Of a stretch of 64,000 nt of DNA, positions 23,890-33,823 are shown in pieces. The translations under genes and the position numbers were made by a program. Where the stretch lies: positions 1 through 64,000 of the forward strand of contig PVUG01000011.1 in assembly GCA_003001975.1 (NCBI GenBank), in the 5' to 3' direction. The stretch's first letter is position 1. Every line of letters begins with the position of its first letter. Below the pieces are notes generated by a model. It ran no database searches. It had not been told where the DNA came from and worked only from the letters and a program-made list of their open reading frames with translations. Source of the stretch: Martelella mediterranea (GTDB lineage: Bacteria > Pseudomonadota > Alphaproteobacteria > Rhizobiales > Rhizobiaceae).

Positions 23890-24743
23890 ATCGCGTTGGC
23901 GCGTCGGTCGGCGATATAGAGTTCGCGCAGCTTCAGGCTCGTCGGGCCCGGCTTGCCGTCACCGATCGGCTGGCCGTCAACAGCGATGACGGGAGTGATG
24001 AAGTTGCTGGCGGAAGTGTAGAAGGCCTCCTTCGCAGCCTTGACCTCTTCGACGCTGAAGGGGCGCTCTTCCACCTTGAAGCCGTTGCGGGCGGCAATTT
24101 CCAGCGCCGAAGCGCGGGTGATGCCGGGCAAAACCACATGGGAAAGCGGCCGTGTCACAATCACATCGTCCTGGGTGACGATATAGGATGTGGCCGACGT
24201 CTGTTCCGTCACGAAGCCGTCCTTTACCAGCCAGGCATCATCGGCGCCCTTGTCGTGGGCTTCCATCTTGGCAAGGCTCGGATAGAGCAGCTGGACCGTC
24301 TTGATGTCGCAACGCCCCCAGCGCAGGTCTTCAAGCGTCACTACGGTGATGCCGTTTTTGGCCGTCGGCGTGTCGATGACCGTCTTCTTCTGGGTGAACA
24401 TCGAGAAGGTCGGTTCCATATCCTTTTCGAACATGAAATCCCGGTCGCCCGGATTGCCGCGCGAAACCTGAAGATAGATCAGGCCTTCGCGCATGTCGTT
24501 ACGCTCGGCAATCTCGCGGTGAAGCGCGAGCAGGCCTTCATCATCGACCGGAAGCTTGATGCCGATGGCATCGGTGGAGCGCTTCAGCCGCGCGGCATGG
24601 CCGTCATAATCGAGCAGCTTGCCATCGAGAACGCAGGTGACCTCGTATATCGCATCGGCAAAGACATAACCGCGGTCGAAAATCGACACCTTTGCCTGGT
24701 CTTCAGGCAGCCATTCCCCGTTCAGATAAACGATGCGTCCCAT
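23886..24743 (-). CDS. dat: D-amino-acid aminotransferase (class IV PLP)
   Basis: A 285-residue fold-type IV aminotransferase. NGEWLPEDQAKVSIFDRGYVFADAIYEV is the family N-terminal signature. RWGRCDIKTVQLL holds the PLP Lys148 in the DIK context of D-amino-acid transaminase, and the segment GFVTEQTSATSYIV is the cofactor-phosphate loop region. These enzymes swap amino groups between D-alanine or D-glutamate and keto acids. The gene is convergent with lacI, and the stop codons share bases in CTAG. Branched-chain aminotransferase is less likely given the DIK motif and length. Confidence 0.88.
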   Translation of the reverse strand: MGRIVYLNGEWLPEDQAKVSIFDRGYVFADAIYEVTCVLDGKLLDYDGHAARLKRSTDAIGIKLPVDDEGLLALHREIAERNDMREGLIYLQVSRGNPGDRDFMFEKDMEPTFSMFTQKKTVIDTPTAKNGITVVTLEDLRWGRCDIKTVQLLYPSLAKMEAHDKGADDAWLVKDGFVTEQTSATSYIVTQDDVIVTRPLSHVVLPGITRASALEIAARNGFKVEERPFSVEEVKAAKEAFYTSASNFITPVIAVDGQPIGDGKPGPTSLKLRELYIADRRANAI

Positions 24744-24884
24744 GATGTATGCTCCTGTGCGTCATTCTGCCGTTTCACCCTCAAAACGGTCATAGCCGCG
24801 TATAGTTTTCGATTCAACGTCTATTACTTCGCTGTTTGTTGCAAGGATGAACGATTCTGCGCATCAAACACGCGAAAAACCGTC

Positions 24885-25580
24885 TCAGGCCGCACGTAAC
24901 CGCTTGACGATATGGACCATGAAGGCGGTCGCAAACAGCGGGGTTGCCAGATTGACGATCGGGATCGCGACAAAGCCGGCAACCACAAGACCGGCGAGAA
25001 AGACGGTGAACCCTCTTTCGCGGCGGAAGGCGCGAGCGGCTTCCGGCGTCATGAAGCGCATCGCCGCAAATTCGAAGAATTCCCGGCCGAGAAGATAGCC
25101 GTTGACCACAAAGAAGGCCACCAGATTGACCCCCGGGACCAGCAACAGAAGAAGCGCCAGGATATTGCCCAGAATGATGACGCCGAGGAATTTCAGCGCC
25201 TCCTTCATGGCCGTGAACACCGGCAGCGCCGTTCCGGGCGGTTCTGCAGAATAGTGCAGACGCTCGATATGGTCCGCAGCATCATCCAGGAAAATACCGG
25301 CGACGAAGGCGGACACCGGCGCCATCAAAAGTGCAAGGCCCAGCGCCAGCCCGACGGCGGCAAAGATCAGCAGAACGAAGGTGATCCAGCCGGTCCATTC
25401 CGGCATGGTGGGAAACAGATTGGCAAGGACGGGAAAGGCGAGCCACAGGAAAAGCGCCCTGATCGCAAACCAGAGCGCAATCAGGCAAAGCAGCGAAAGA
25501 CCGAGCACCCTCCACAGGATGCTCCGCATCTTGGGGTCGATCAGATCCAAAAGCGCCTGACGCGCTGCTGTCATCAGCAT
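24885..25580 (-). CDS. CysZ/EI24-like integral membrane protein
   Basis: A 231-residue protein with four to six hydrophobic segments (about residues 22-50, 66-95, 130-160 and 195-220). The layout, together with LLVPGVNLVAFFVVNGYLLGREFFEFAAMR and the C-terminal ATAFMVHIVKRLR, matches the EI24/CysZ family. E. coli CysZ takes up sulfate. No cysteine biosynthesis genes are nearby, so transport specificity is not supported here. GGGGAG lies 6 bases before the ATG. Confidence 0.8.
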   Translation of the reverse strand: MLMTAARQALLDLIDPKMRSILWRVLGLSLLCLIALWFAIRALFLWLAFPVLANLFPTMPEWTGWITFVLLIFAAVGLALGLALLMAPVSAFVAGIFLDDAADHIERLHYSAEPPGTALPVFTAMKEALKFLGVIILGNILALLLLLVPGVNLVAFFVVNGYLLGREFFEFAAMRFMTPEAARAFRRERGFTVFLAGLVVAGFVAIPIVNLATPLFATAFMVHIVKRLRAA

Positions 25581-25739
25581 CGGCAGCTCCCCGCCCCTTT
25601 TTTCGCGCCCGTCGCGAAAGCCTTGTCTTTCCGATGTAGTTCAGCATCCGCCGGCCTGCAAGCGCCGCTTGGCGGAACCGAGCGACTGCGCCTGTATCGC
25701 GATGACAGCGCGCGATACAGGCGCGGACTTTCAGCCGTT

Positions 25740-26276
25740 TCAGGAATTGTGGCCTTGCTGCTGGGAAAGCCAGTCCAGGCTCTGGTGAAGCCCTGTAAGA
25801 TCTGCGGTCGCAACCTCCTGCGCATCGGGCCCGTCATAGCTGACCATGATTTCATCGCGCCCGACGCGGGCCGCCGACAGCACCGGCTGGACGATCTTCT
25901 GATCATGGGTCACATATCCGCCTTCGGCCTCATCCTTCTTGAGGTCCTTGACCGGAACGGACGCGATTTCCTGCCCGTCGACGGCAATCGTGAACACCCC
26001 GTCGGGGCTCAGCGTTTCGATCCCGTCAATCGTCGGCAGAACCATGGCGACCGGCGCATTGGCCTTGCTGGCCTTTACGAAAACGGGAATCGCCAGTCCG
26101 CCGTCATCGGCCGGCATCCGGCTGGTGGTCAGCCGACAGGTCATCTGACTATCGCAAACCGCATCCCATGTGCCGCCGGAATCAAACATTTCCGCCGCCG
26201 AGGCGGTGGTCTGAAGCGAGAGAATACCAATCACCGAAGCGGCAACACCCGCATACATAATCCTACGCATTCTCAT
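25740..26276 (-). CDS. Exported protein of unknown function with a conserved-looking Cys pair
   Basis: A 178-residue protein starting MRMRRIMYAGVAASVIGILS with a probable signal peptide cleaved after ASA. The mature part begins AEMFDSGGTWDAVCDSQMTCRLTT and has two cysteines six residues apart that could form a disulfide. This resembles the first segment of invasion-associated-locus-B (IalB) or DUF1176-type proteins, but the remainder is not diagnostic. AGAGGAAG precedes the chosen start; an in-frame extension upstream lacks support. Probably periplasmic. Confidence 0.65.
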   Translation of the reverse strand: MRMRRIMYAGVAASVIGILSLQTTASAAEMFDSGGTWDAVCDSQMTCRLTTSRMPADDGGLAIPVFVKASKANAPVAMVLPTIDGIETLSPDGVFTIAVDGQEIASVPVKDLKKDEAEGGYVTHDQKIVQPVLSAARVGRDEIMVSYDGPDAQEVATADLTGLHQSLDWLSQQQGHNS

Positions 26277-26698
26277 GAACGTCTTCCTCTTCTGCATGTT
26301 GACAGCGGCGCGATGAAGACAGCGGTTCCCGCCAGAATTGTGGCGCGAAACATTACAATACTTTAGGGATTTTGATGATGCGCAGCTTGCAAAGCTTGGC
26401 ATTGTTTCGGCGATGCTTTGGAAACGCAAAACAAATGCCCGGCTTTCGCGGGGGATCGTTTGTTGACAAACCTATCCTTCAACACGGTGTCATCCTCGTG
26501 CACGACACGAGGATCCAGGCTGCGCGGCAAGGGTTCACAATAAACCGTAGTCGATTCAATCGCTTGAGGTCGCATGGATGCTCGGGTCAAGCCCGAGCAT
26601 GACACTTGTGGAAAGGCAAGTGAAGGCGTCAACCTGCGTTTCCAAGCGTTTGCCAGCAGCCCGAGCCCGGCTTTTACCGGGCCCGTTCCGGTCTGCCT
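26277..26698. other. Intergenic region between the exported protein and glcB
   Basis: A 422-base spacer without a supportable gene. It contains RIME-like copy 2 and the promoter region of the gene starting at 26276. Short ORFs here are built from repeat sequence. The glcB gene ends at its right edge; no clear terminator was seen for glcB, but the hairpins of the repeat may serve. Confidence 0.55.
26489..26603. repeat. RIME-like palindromic intergenic element, copy 2
   Basis: The left arm ATCCTCGTG / CACGAGGAT (26492-26514) and right arm ATGCTCGGG / CCCGAGCAT (26578-26600) are each perfect 9-bp hairpins with five-base loops. The unit is bounded by GTCAT on the left and ATGAC on the right. Total length of about 115 bp is close to the 108 bp reported for rhizobial RIME1. 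Confidence 0.65.
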
Positions 26699-28867
26699 TC
26701 AGGCCGCGTCCTTGGCCTTGCGTTCCAGCCGGCGGGCGTGGAGGACGGGTTCGGTGTAGCCATTCGGCTGTTCGCGGCCCTTCAGCACCAGATCGAGCGC
26801 GGCCTGAAAGGCGACCGAGTCATCGAAATGACCGGCCATCGGGCGATAGGCCGGATCGCCCTCGTTCTGGCGGTCGACGATGGCAGCCATTTTCTTCATG
26901 GTGGCGACAATCTGCTCCTCAGAGCAGACACCGTGGTAAAGCCAGTTGGCCATGTGCTGCGAGGAAATCCGCAGCGTTGCGCGGTCTTCCATCAGGCCGA
27001 TATCGTTGATGTCCGGCACCTTGGAGCAGCCAACGCCCTGATCGATCCAGCGCACGACATAACCCAGGATCCCTTGCGCATTATTGTCCAGTTCGGCCTG
27101 AATTTCCTCTTCCGTCCAGTTCGGCCGCACCGCAACCGGCACGGAGAGAATGTTGGTCAGGCTGGCGCGTTCGCGACCCTTCAGCTGTTCCTGCACCTTG
27201 GCCACGTCGACGGTGTGGTAGTGCGTGGCATGCAGCGTGGCGGCCGTCGGCGAGGGCACCCAGGCGGTGTTGGCGCCGGCCTTCGGCTGGCCGATCTTGG
27301 CTTCCAGCATCGCCGCCATCAGGTCCGGCATGGCCCACATGCCCTTGCCGATCTGCGCATGGCCGGAAAGCCCGCATTCCAGACCGATATCGACATTCCA
27401 GTCCTCATAGGCGGCAATCCAGGCGGCCGACTTCATGTCGCCCTTGCGGATCATCGGGCCGGCTTCCATGGAGGTATGAATTTCGTCGCCGGTGCGGTCG
27501 AGGAAGCCGGTATTGATAAAGACGACCCGGTCCTTGGCCGCGCGAATGCATTCCTTGAGGTTGACCGTGGTGCGGCGCTCCTCGTCCATGATACCCATCT
27601 TCATCGTATCGGGCTTCATGCCGGTGATCTCTTCCACACGGGTGAAAAGCTCGGCGGCAAAGGCAACCTCTTCCGGCCCGTGCATCTTCGGCTTGACGAT
27701 ATACATCGAACCGGCGCGCGAATTCATGTGACGGCCACCCTCGCCGATGTCGTAGAGCGCAATCAGCGCCGTGACAGCGGCATCCATGATGCCCTCCGGC
27801 ACTTCGCGGCCATCGCGGTCGAGGATCGCCGGGTTGGTCATCAGGTGGCCGACATTGCGAACCAGCATCAGCGAACGGCCGGGCAACAAAGCCGGCGAAC
27901 CATCCGGTGCGGTGAAGGTCACATCCGGGTTCAGCCGGCGGGTAAACGTCTTGCCGCCCTTGGTGACCTCTTCCGTCAGGTCGCCCTTCATCAGGCCGAG
28001 CCAGTTAGCATAGGCGAGCACCTTGTCTTCCGCATCGACAGCGGCAACGGAATCCTCGCAGTCCATGATCGCGGTGATCGCGGATTCGAGCACGACATCG
28101 TTGATATGGGCCGAATCGGTCTTTCCGATCATGCCCTCGGCATCGACATCGACGATCACATGCAGATTGTTGTTGGCGAACACCAGCCGGAAAGCATCGC
28201 CTTCCTTGTTGTCGAAGCCGGCGTACTGCACCGGATCGGCAAGGCCGGTTTCGCCGACCGCGCTTTTGACGATCAGCGAACCATCCTGATAGGAAAAGCC
28301 GGTGACATCCGCCCATTTACCGGCTGCCAGCGGCACATTCCTGTCGAGAAAATCCTTCGCCCAGGCAATGACCTTTTCGCCGCGCTTCGGGTTGTAGCCC
28401 TTGCCCTTGTCCGCGCCGTCCTCCTCGGAAATCGCATCGGTCCCGTAAAGCGCATCGTAAAGCGAGCCCCAGCGGGCATTGGCCGCATTCAGCGCATAGC
28501 GCGCATTCATCACCGGAACGACAAGCTGCGGCCCGGCAATGGTTGCGATTTCAGGGTCGACATTGTCGGTCGCAACGGAAAAATCCTCACCCTCGGGCAG
28601 GATATAGCCGATCTCGCGCAGAAAGGATTCGTAGGCTGCCATATCCGCCGGCGCGCCGTTTTCCTTGTACCAGGCGTCGAGCTTTTCCTGCATCGCATCG
28701 CGGGTCTTCAGCAGCGCTCGGTTTTTCGGCGCAAGCTCGTGCACGATTTCGGAAAAGCCGCCGAACCAGGCTTCCGCGTCCACGCCCGTTCCGGGCAGCA
28801 CGGTTTCGGTCAGAAAATCATAAAGTGCCTTGTCGAACTGAAGACCGTGTTTTTCGATACGGGCCAT
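26699..28867 (-). CDS. glcB: Malate synthase G
   Basis: Condenses glyoxylate with acetyl-CoA to malate. The 722-residue length is that of the G isoform, not the shorter A isoform. Motifs include [61 protein letters not shown] with the catalytic Arg region, AHIND in the TIM barrel and [13 protein letters not shown] near the C-terminal plug. No isocitrate lyase gene is in the window, so the glyoxylate may also come from glycolate or purine breakdown. Upstream is an AT-rich spacer with an inverted repeat. Confidence 0.95.
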   Translation of the reverse strand: MARIEKHGLQFDKALYDFLTETVLPGTGVDAEAWFGGFSEIVHELAPKNRALLKTRDAMQEKLDAWYKENGAPADMAAYESFLREIGYILPEGEDFSVATDNVDPEIATIAGPQLVVPVMNARYALNAANARWGSLYDALYGTDAISEEDGADKGKGYNPKRGEKVIAWAKDFLDRNVPLAAGKWADVTGFSYQDGSLIVKSAVGETGLADPVQYAGFDNKEGDAFRLVFANNNLHVIVDVDAEGMIGKTDSAHINDVVLESAITAIMDCEDSVAAVDAEDKVLAYANWLGLMKGDLTEEVTKGGKTFTRRLNPDVTFTAPDGSPALLPGRSLMLVRNVGHLMTNPAILDRDGREVPEGIMDAAVTALIALYDIGEGGRHMNSRAGSMYIVKPKMHGPEEVAFAAELFTRVEEITGMKPDTMKMGIMDEERRTTVNLKECIRAAKDRVVFINTGFLDRTGDEIHTSMEAGPMIRKGDMKSAAWIAAYEDWNVDIGLECGLSGHAQIGKGMWAMPDLMAAMLEAKIGQPKAGANTAWVPSPTAATLHATHYHTVDVAKVQEQLKGRERASLTNILSVPVAVRPNWTEEEIQAELDNNAQGILGYVVRWIDQGVGCSKVPDINDIGLMEDRATLRISSQHMANWLYHGVCSEEQIVATMKKMAAIVDRQNEGDPAYRPMAGHFDDSVAFQAALDLVLKGREQPNGYTEPVLHARRLERKAKDAA

Positions 28868-28955
28868 GGAGAAAACGCCTTTTCGGATGAATTGTCTGAT
28901 GCCAATGTAGCGACGCAGGCGACGCCGTCAATTCGGTGTAAATTTGAAATATTAT

Positions 28956-28980
28956 TTCCGAATTGGAATTAATATCGGAA
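28956..28980. promoter_or_regulatory. Inverted repeat upstream of glcB
   Basis: TTCCGA (28956-28961) and TCGGAA (28975-28980) are separated by a 13-base AT-rich spacer, about 90-113 bases before the glcB start. The surrounding 28940-28980 stretch is unusually AT-rich for this genome and likely contains the promoter. Binding protein unknown. Confidence 0.35.
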
Positions 28981-29045
28981 TTCCCCGCCCAACGGACGAA
29001 AGTGAGAAAAGGGCCGGCTGAAAACGGCCAGCGGGCGGCGAACAC

Positions 29046-29076
29046 AAAAAGGCCGGCGCAACGCGCACCGGCCTTT
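29046..29076 (-). terminator. Rho-independent terminator of hslU
   Basis: AAAGGCCGG (29048-29056) pairs with CCGGCCTTT (29068-29076). On the minus strand it is followed by T's. It lies 36 bases past the hslU stop codon. Confidence 0.85.
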
Positions 29077-29111
29077 GAATGTTTCACGTGAAAACAGGGT
29101 TAACGGACCCT

Positions 29112-30419
29112 TTAGAGAATATAGCGCGACAGGTCCGTATCATTGGCCAGATCGCCGACATGCTCGCGCACATAGTCGGAATCGATCATCAGCTCCTGGC
29201 CCGACTGGTCGGGTGCGGTGAACGAGACTTCGTCCAGAACCCGTTCCATCACCGTCTGCAGGCGGCGGGCGCCGATATTTTCGACCGTGGCATTGAGGTG
29301 CACGGCGACATCGGCAAGCGCGTCGATTGCATCTTCGGTGAAATCGAGCTTCATCTCCTCCGTCTCCATCAGCGCCTTGTACTGGCGGATCAGGCTGGCC
29401 TCGGTTTCCGTCAGGATACGGCGGAAGTCTTCCTTGGTCAGCGCCTGCAGCTCGACGCGGATCGGCAGGCGACCCTGCAGTTCCGGCAACAGGTCGGACG
29501 GTTTGGAAACGTGGAACGCGCCGGAGGCCACAAACAGGATGTGGTCGGTCTTGATCGGTCCGTATTTGGTGGCAACCGTCGTGCCTTCGACCAGCGGCAG
29601 CAGGTCGCGCTGCACGCCTTCGCGGGAAACGCCCGCGCCCATGCGACCGTCGCCGGCGGCAATCTTGTCGATCTCGTCGAGGAACACGATGCCGTCTTCC
29701 TGCACCAGGCGCATGGCCTCGCGCTGGATCACCTCGTCATCGAGCAGCTTGTCGCTTTCGTCGCGGATCAGGTCTTCATAGGAGTTCTTGACCGTGGTGC
29801 GGACCTTCTTGGTCTTGTCGCCCATGCCCTTGCCGAACATTTCGGAAAGGTTCAGCACGCCGATATTGGCGCCGGGCATGCCGGGAATTTCAAGGCCGGG
29901 CATGCCGGAGCCGCTATCGGCAATCTCGATATCGATTTCCTTGTCATCCATCTCGCCATTGCGCAGCTTCTTGCGGAAACTGTCACGCGTGGCGGGCGAT
30001 GCGGTCTTGCCGACCAGCGCGTCGAGCACCCGCTCCTCGGCATTGGCGTGGGCTTTGGCCTGCACTTCCTGGCGCTTTTTCTCGCGCACCAGAACAAGGC
30101 CGATTTCCACCAGATCGCGGACAATCTGCTCGACATCGCGGCCGACATAACCGACCTCGGTGAACTTGGTGGCTTCGACCTTGATGAAAGGCGCGCCTGC
30201 AAGTTTGGCCAGACGGCGGGAAATCTCGGTCTTGCCGACGCCCGTCGGGCCGATCATCAGAATATTCTTCGGCATCACCTCGTCGCGCAGATCGTCCGGC
30301 AACTGCTGGCGGCGCCAGCGGTTCCTGAGCGCGATGGCGACGGCGCGCTTGGCATCATGCTGGCCGATAATATGGCGGTCGAGTTCGGAGACGATCTCGC
30401 GGGGGGAAAAATTGGTCAT
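29112..30419 (-). CDS. hslU: ATP-dependent protease ATPase subunit HslU
   Basis: A 435-residue AAA+ unfoldase that feeds substrates to the HslV peptidase. It starts [28 protein letters not shown] is Walker A (residues 57-64) and [10 protein letters not shown] Walker B. The I-domain lies between them, and the C-terminus SRYIL carries the conserved hydrophobic tail that inserts into HslV. GAGGAG precedes the ATG. It is separated from hslV by a GNAT gene, an arrangement known in rhizobia; all three are on one strand and closely spaced. Confidence 0.97.
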   Translation of the reverse strand: MTNFSPREIVSELDRHIIGQHDAKRAVAIALRNRWRRQQLPDDLRDEVMPKNILMIGPTGVGKTEISRRLAKLAGAPFIKVEATKFTEVGYVGRDVEQIVRDLVEIGLVLVREKKRQEVQAKAHANAEERVLDALVGKTASPATRDSFRKKLRNGEMDDKEIDIEIADSGSGMPGLEIPGMPGANIGVLNLSEMFGKGMGDKTKKVRTTVKNSYEDLIRDESDKLLDDEVIQREAMRLVQEDGIVFLDEIDKIAAGDGRMGAGVSREGVQRDLLPLVEGTTVATKYGPIKTDHILFVASGAFHVSKPSDLLPELQGRLPIRVELQALTKEDFRRILTETEASLIRQYKALMETEEMKLDFTEDAIDALADVAVHLNATVENIGARRLQTVMERVLDEVSFTAPDQSGQELMIDSDYVREHVGDLANDTDLSRYIL

Positions 30420-30432
30420 CTGTTACTGCTCC

Positions 30433-30933
30433 TCAAGCATCGCGGGCCATCAGCAGCGCCGGACCGCTTGTCATGCTGAAAGTTCCAAGCCGGACGAAAC
30501 CGGCCTTCTCGTAGGCGCGGATCGCCGCCGCGTTGTCGGGATGCGGATCGACGAGGACGCGCTTTGCGTCTTTGTTCAGTGCCCGCTCCGCCATGGCGGA
30601 GACGAGACGGGTTCCAAGCCCCTTGCCGATCATATCGGCCGGACCGATAAACTGGTCGATCCCGAACGTGCCGGCGGGCTGTTTGGCCAGTGCCGGCTCT
30701 TTTTCACGCTCGCCATCGAGATCGCAGAGCTGGATGTAGCCGAATGGCGTGTCGTCCAGCAAAACGACGAAAGGCGAAACGGTCGGGTCATCGAGATGCG
30801 CACGCATCTGTTCCACCTGCTTTTCCGCCCGTTCCCACCATGCCGCAACATGCGGCGCGGCAAGCCAGCGGGCCATCAGTCCGAGGTCGCTTTCGGCAAG
30901 CGGCCTGAAACTTATGGTCCCGTCATGCGGCAT
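30433..30933 (-). CDS. GNAT-family acetyltransferase, AAC(6')-like
   Basis: A 166-residue acetyltransferase starting [32 protein letters not shown] and the central [25 protein letters not shown] (acetyl-CoA loop with GKGLGT) match the AAC(6')/RimJ-like subgroup, and [19 protein letters not shown] is the usual C-terminal GNAT motif. The start codon lies inside the end of hslV (11-base overlap) and the stop is 13 bases before hslU, so it is co-transcribed with the protease. Whether it acetylates a small molecule or a protein is unknown; resistance activity should not be assumed. Confidence 0.85.
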   Translation of the reverse strand: MPHDGTISFRPLAESDLGLMARWLAAPHVAAWWERAEKQVEQMRAHLDDPTVSPFVVLLDDTPFGYIQLCDLDGEREKEPALAKQPAGTFGIDQFIGPADMIGKGLGTRLVSAMAERALNKDAKRVLVDPHPDNAAAIRAYEKAGFVRLGTFSMTSGPALLMARDA

Positions 30934-31480
30934 CCAGCGTTTCCACGATGATATTGCCGTTGGTGTAAACACAGATTTCCGAGGCGATCTCCATGCCCCG
31001 GCGCGCCACCTCATCGGCGGGCTTGTCGCTGTCCATCAGCGCCCAGGCGGCGGCATAGGCATAATTGCCGCCCGAACCGATGGCCATGACGCCATGTTCG
31101 GGTTCCAGCACATCGCCGTTACCGGTGACAGCCAGCGTGATATCCTTGTCGGCGACCAGCATCATCGCTTCGAGATTGCGCAGATATTTGTCGGTCCTCC
31201 AGTCCTTGGCGAGTTCGACGCAGGCACGCATCAGCTGATCGGGATATTGCTCCAGCTTGCGCTCCAGCCGCTCCAGCAGCGTGAACGCATCGGCGGTGGC
31301 GCCTGCAAAACCGGCAATGACATTGCCCTTGCCGATACGGCGCACCTTACGGGCATTGCCCTTCATCACCGTCTGGCCGAGCGAGACCTGGCCGTCGCCG
31401 GCCATCACCACCTTGCCGTCCTTGCGCACGGTTATGATGGTGGTCGCGTGCATGGTGCCGAAGGGATTGTGTTCGCTCAT
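30923..31480 (-). CDS. hslV: ATP-dependent protease peptidase subunit HslV
   Basis: A 185-residue proteasome-beta-like threonine peptidase. [24 protein letters not shown] shows the N-terminal propeptide; cleavage before TTIITV exposes the nucleophilic Thr. [30 protein letters not shown] and [12 protein letters not shown] are family motifs. Residue counts fit the family better from the start at 31480, where GAGG lies upstream, than from the longer frame. It is first in the order hslV-GNAT-hslU. No obvious sigma-32-type promoter was found in the 98-base spacer. Confidence 0.96.
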   Translation of the reverse strand: MSEHNPFGTMHATTIITVRKDGKVVMAGDGQVSLGQTVMKGNARKVRRIGKGNVIAGFAGATADAFTLLERLERKLEQYPDQLMRACVELAKDWRTDKYLRNLEAMMLVADKDITLAVTGNGDVLEPEHGVMAIGSGGNYAYAAAWALMDSDKPADEVARRGMEIASEICVYTNGNIIVETLDAA

Positions 31481-31578
31481 GATAAAAACCTCGCTTACGG
31501 CTTCGCGAAAGCGCACGAAGCCCTGTCCGGCACCCTATGTAGGCAACCTTGCCACATTTGCAATCCGTGAAGCCCGGC

Positions 31579-32019
31579 TCAGGCCATCACTTGCGGTTTC
31601 TTGCGGCTCTGGGCGATGATCATGCCGACAAGAATGAGCGCCAGACCGGCAAGCCTCAGAAGGGGTTGCCCCTCCACGCCTTCGACCACATCCATCACCG
31701 CGCTCATGAACATCTGGCCGCCGATGATCAGCACCGCGGTATTGACCGCGCCGATCTTCGGAATGACCCAGGAACCGGCCGCCACGAAGATGACGCCGAT
31801 GGGCCCGGCGAGATAGCCGTAAAGCGGCACCTCGGAGACTGTCGGCGGAATAAGGCCGCCAATGACGACGGCAACCACGCTGACGGTGATGAAGCCGACG
31901 ATGTGATTGTAAAACGAGGACATCATCGGCGAGGTCGAAACACTGAGGCGGCCATTGACCTGACGGCTGATGCCGACGAGCACGCCGGCGGTGACGGCAA
32001 AGATGATCGAGAAAATCAT
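31579..32019 (-). CDS. DUF606/YdcZ-like small membrane transporter, subunit 2
   Basis: A 146-residue protein with about five hydrophobic segments (MIFSIIFAVTAGVLVGISRQVNGRLS; YNHIVGFITVSVVAVVIGGL; GYLAGPIGVIFVAAGSWV; AVLIIGGQMFMSAVMDVV; LAGLALILVGMIIAQ). This matches half-size DMT-superfamily DUF606 proteins, which often occur as adjacent pairs. Its start overlaps the stop of the upstream partner by four bases (ATGA), indicating a coupled heterodimer. Substrate unknown. Confidence 0.82.
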   Translation of the reverse strand: MIFSIIFAVTAGVLVGISRQVNGRLSVSTSPMMSSFYNHIVGFITVSVVAVVIGGLIPPTVSEVPLYGYLAGPIGVIFVAAGSWVIPKIGAVNTAVLIIGGQMFMSAVMDVVEGVEGQPLLRLAGLALILVGMIIAQSRKKPQVMA

Positions 32020-32510
32020 GCCTGCGCTCCTCCTGACATGATGACGAGAACGCTGCCCGCCAGAATGAAGATGACGGCCGACAGGTCCCTCAGATCAAGC
32101 CGTCTGGCGGGAAGGCCGAAAAGGCCCCACTGGTCGGCGGCGAGCGAAAACAGCACCTGTCCGCCAAGCCCGAGCGCAATCGCGCCTGAAAGCGCCAGCG
32201 GCGAATTGACCGCAAGCGAGGCGGCGACAACCGTGGCAGCACCGGAGACCCCGCCGAGATAGCCCCACCATGGCACGCTGATTTTTTCGGCTTTCGGGGT
32301 ATTTTCTTCGCTTTCGCGTCTGCGGAAACGGAGGAAGACCAGGATGGCGATCGCGGCGATCGTGCCGCAGCCATGACCGGCCCAGGAGGCATACATGGGC
32401 GACCCGTAAAGCGCGACGGTCGCATTCAGATGGGTCATGACGGCCATGATGCAGCCGGCCGCGAAAGCGGCAAGGAAATAGATGAGCGAGGGACGGGCGA
32501 CAGACGGCAT
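32016..32510 (-). CDS. DUF606/YdcZ-like small membrane transporter, subunit 1
   Basis: A 164-residue protein with five hydrophobic segments, including SLIYFLAAFAAGCIMAVMTHLN, AGHGCGTIAAIAILVFLRF, GYLGGVSGAATVVAASLAVNS and LSAVIFILAGSVLVIMSG. The cytosolic loop RRRESEENTPKAEKISVPWW separates the second and third. It resembles the downstream partner in layout, and the ATGA overlap suggests equal synthesis. It is divergent from the hisB operon across a 234-base spacer. Confidence 0.82.
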   Translation of the reverse strand: MPSVARPSLIYFLAAFAAGCIMAVMTHLNATVALYGSPMYASWAGHGCGTIAAIAILVFLRFRRRESEENTPKAEKISVPWWGYLGGVSGAATVVAASLAVNSPLALSGAIALGLGGQVLFSLAADQWGLFGLPARRLDLRDLSAVIFILAGSVLVIMSGGAQA

Positions 32511-32744
32511 GGAGGGGACTTTCAGGGAGGCGTTCTACTCTAAAGGCTGTAGCCGAGAACCGGACGCAAGAAAAGAAGGAAGGCGCAGGAATGCGGACGC
32601 TGCGTCAGGAAGTCGCCTTCGACCTTCGCAAACATCAGCCACGCCATGACGCACAAGCCGCTGGTTGCCGCTTTTCTTTTGCGCTTGCCGGGCCTGCCTG
32701 TTAAGAAACGACCAGACCGCATATGATGGAGAAAGAAGACAAGC

Positions 32745-33353
32745 ATGGCTGCCGAGACCGAAGCCCGCCGCGCGGAAGTCGCGCGCAAGACCAGGGAAAC
32801 CGCGATTTCCGTTACCGTCAATGTCGACGGCACCGGTGACGCGCGGATTTCAACGGGAATCGGCTTTTTCGACCATATGCTCGACCAGCTTTCCCGCCAT
32901 TCCCTGATCGACATGACGATCGAGGCGAAGGGCGATCTGCATATCGACGATCACCACACGGTGGAAGATGTCGGCATCGCCATCGGACAGGCGTTGGCAA
33001 AGGCGCTCGGAGACCGGGCGGGCGTGAACCGTTACGCCTCGATCGACCTTGCCATGGACGAGACCATGACCAAGGCCGCACTCGACCTTTCCGGCAGGCC
33101 TTATCTTGTCTGGAATGTCGCCTTCCCGTCTGAAAAGATCGGCACGTTCGACACCGAACTGGTGCGCGAATTCTTCCACGCCTTCGCCCAGAATGCCGGT
33201 ATCACGCTGCATATCCTGAACCATTACGGCGCCAACAGCCACCATATCGCCGAAACCTGTTTCAAGGCCGTGGCCCGCGCATTGCGCGTCGCCGCCGAGA
33301 TCGATCCGCGCCAGGAGGGACGCGTGCCCTCCACCAAGGGCATGCTCGCCTGA
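32745..33353 (+). CDS. hisB: Imidazoleglycerol-phosphate dehydratase
   Basis: A 202-residue single-function IGPD, the sixth step of histidine synthesis. [37 protein letters not shown] and the second set [20 protein letters not shown] provide the metal-binding histidines, with STKGML at the end. It lacks the phosphatase domain of enterobacterial HisB. It is first in the his cluster hisB-DUF2628-hisH-hisA, with the next gene 11 bases downstream. Confidence 0.96.
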   Translation: MAAETEARRAEVARKTRETAISVTVNVDGTGDARISTGIGFFDHMLDQLSRHSLIDMTIEAKGDLHIDDHHTVEDVGIAIGQALAKALGDRAGVNRYASIDLAMDETMTKAALDLSGRPYLVWNVAFPSEKIGTFDTELVREFFHAFAQNAGITLHILNHYGANSHHIAETCFKAVARALRVAAEIDPRQEGRVPSTKGMLA

Positions 33354-33364
33354 GAGGAGGCAAG

Positions 33365-33823
33365 ATGGCTAGCTATCTCGTCCTGATCCCGCCCGGCGAC
33401 AGCGACCCGGCGAAGATCCGCTTCGTCTCCGACCGGTTCGCGTGGCTCGCCTTTCTGTTCGGTCCGTTCTGGCTTCTGGCAAACCGCGCCTGGCTTGCCG
33501 GTTTCCTCACGCTTACGCTTTCCATCGTCTTCGGGGTTGCGGGTTATTTCGAAAGCCTGTCGCTTGCCTCAAGTGTGGCCTCGCTGGCGCTCAACCTGCT
33601 GATCGGGTTCGAGGCGCGCGAATGGAAAGCGCTCGCCATGGAACGGCGCGGTTTCACGCTTGACGACGTGGTGGTCGCCCCGGATATCGAAACAGCGGAA
33701 GCAATGTATTTCGCGGATCGTGCCGACCACCGGCCGGTTACCGATTTTGCCCCCGGCCCTGCCGGCAATCACGGGTCGAGCGCCTCCGGCATCGGCCTGA
33801 TGGACAGCTATTCAGCAAGATGA
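33365..33823 (+). CDS. DUF2628 membrane protein in the his operon
   Basis: A 152-residue protein. [26 protein letters not shown] and the following hydrophobic stretch (about residues 25-85) match the DUF2628 family, which has two or three membrane segments; the C-terminal 60 residues are hydrophilic. Family function is unknown. It is wedged between hisB and hisH with four-base stop/start overlap at its end. The same gene is found here in other rhizobia to my knowledge, so it is a stable passenger and may have a role beyond histidine synthesis. Confidence 0.8.
   Translation: MASYLVLIPPGDSDPAKIRFVSDRFAWLAFLFGPFWLLANRAWLAGFLTLTLSIVFGVAGYFESLSLASSVASLALNLLIGFEAREWKALAMERRGFTLDDVVVAPDIETAEAMYFADRADHRPVTDFAPGPAGNHGSSASGIGLMDSYSAR

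Noticed and set aside
26738-28972. 744-codon ORF antisense to glcB
   Set aside because: Shadow of malate synthase G; Arg/His/Asp-rich composition typical of antisense GC-rich frames.
30433-30933. Aminoglycoside resistance gene
   Set aside because: AAC(6')-like motifs are shared by many housekeeping GNAT proteins, and its operon with hslUV suggests a core role.
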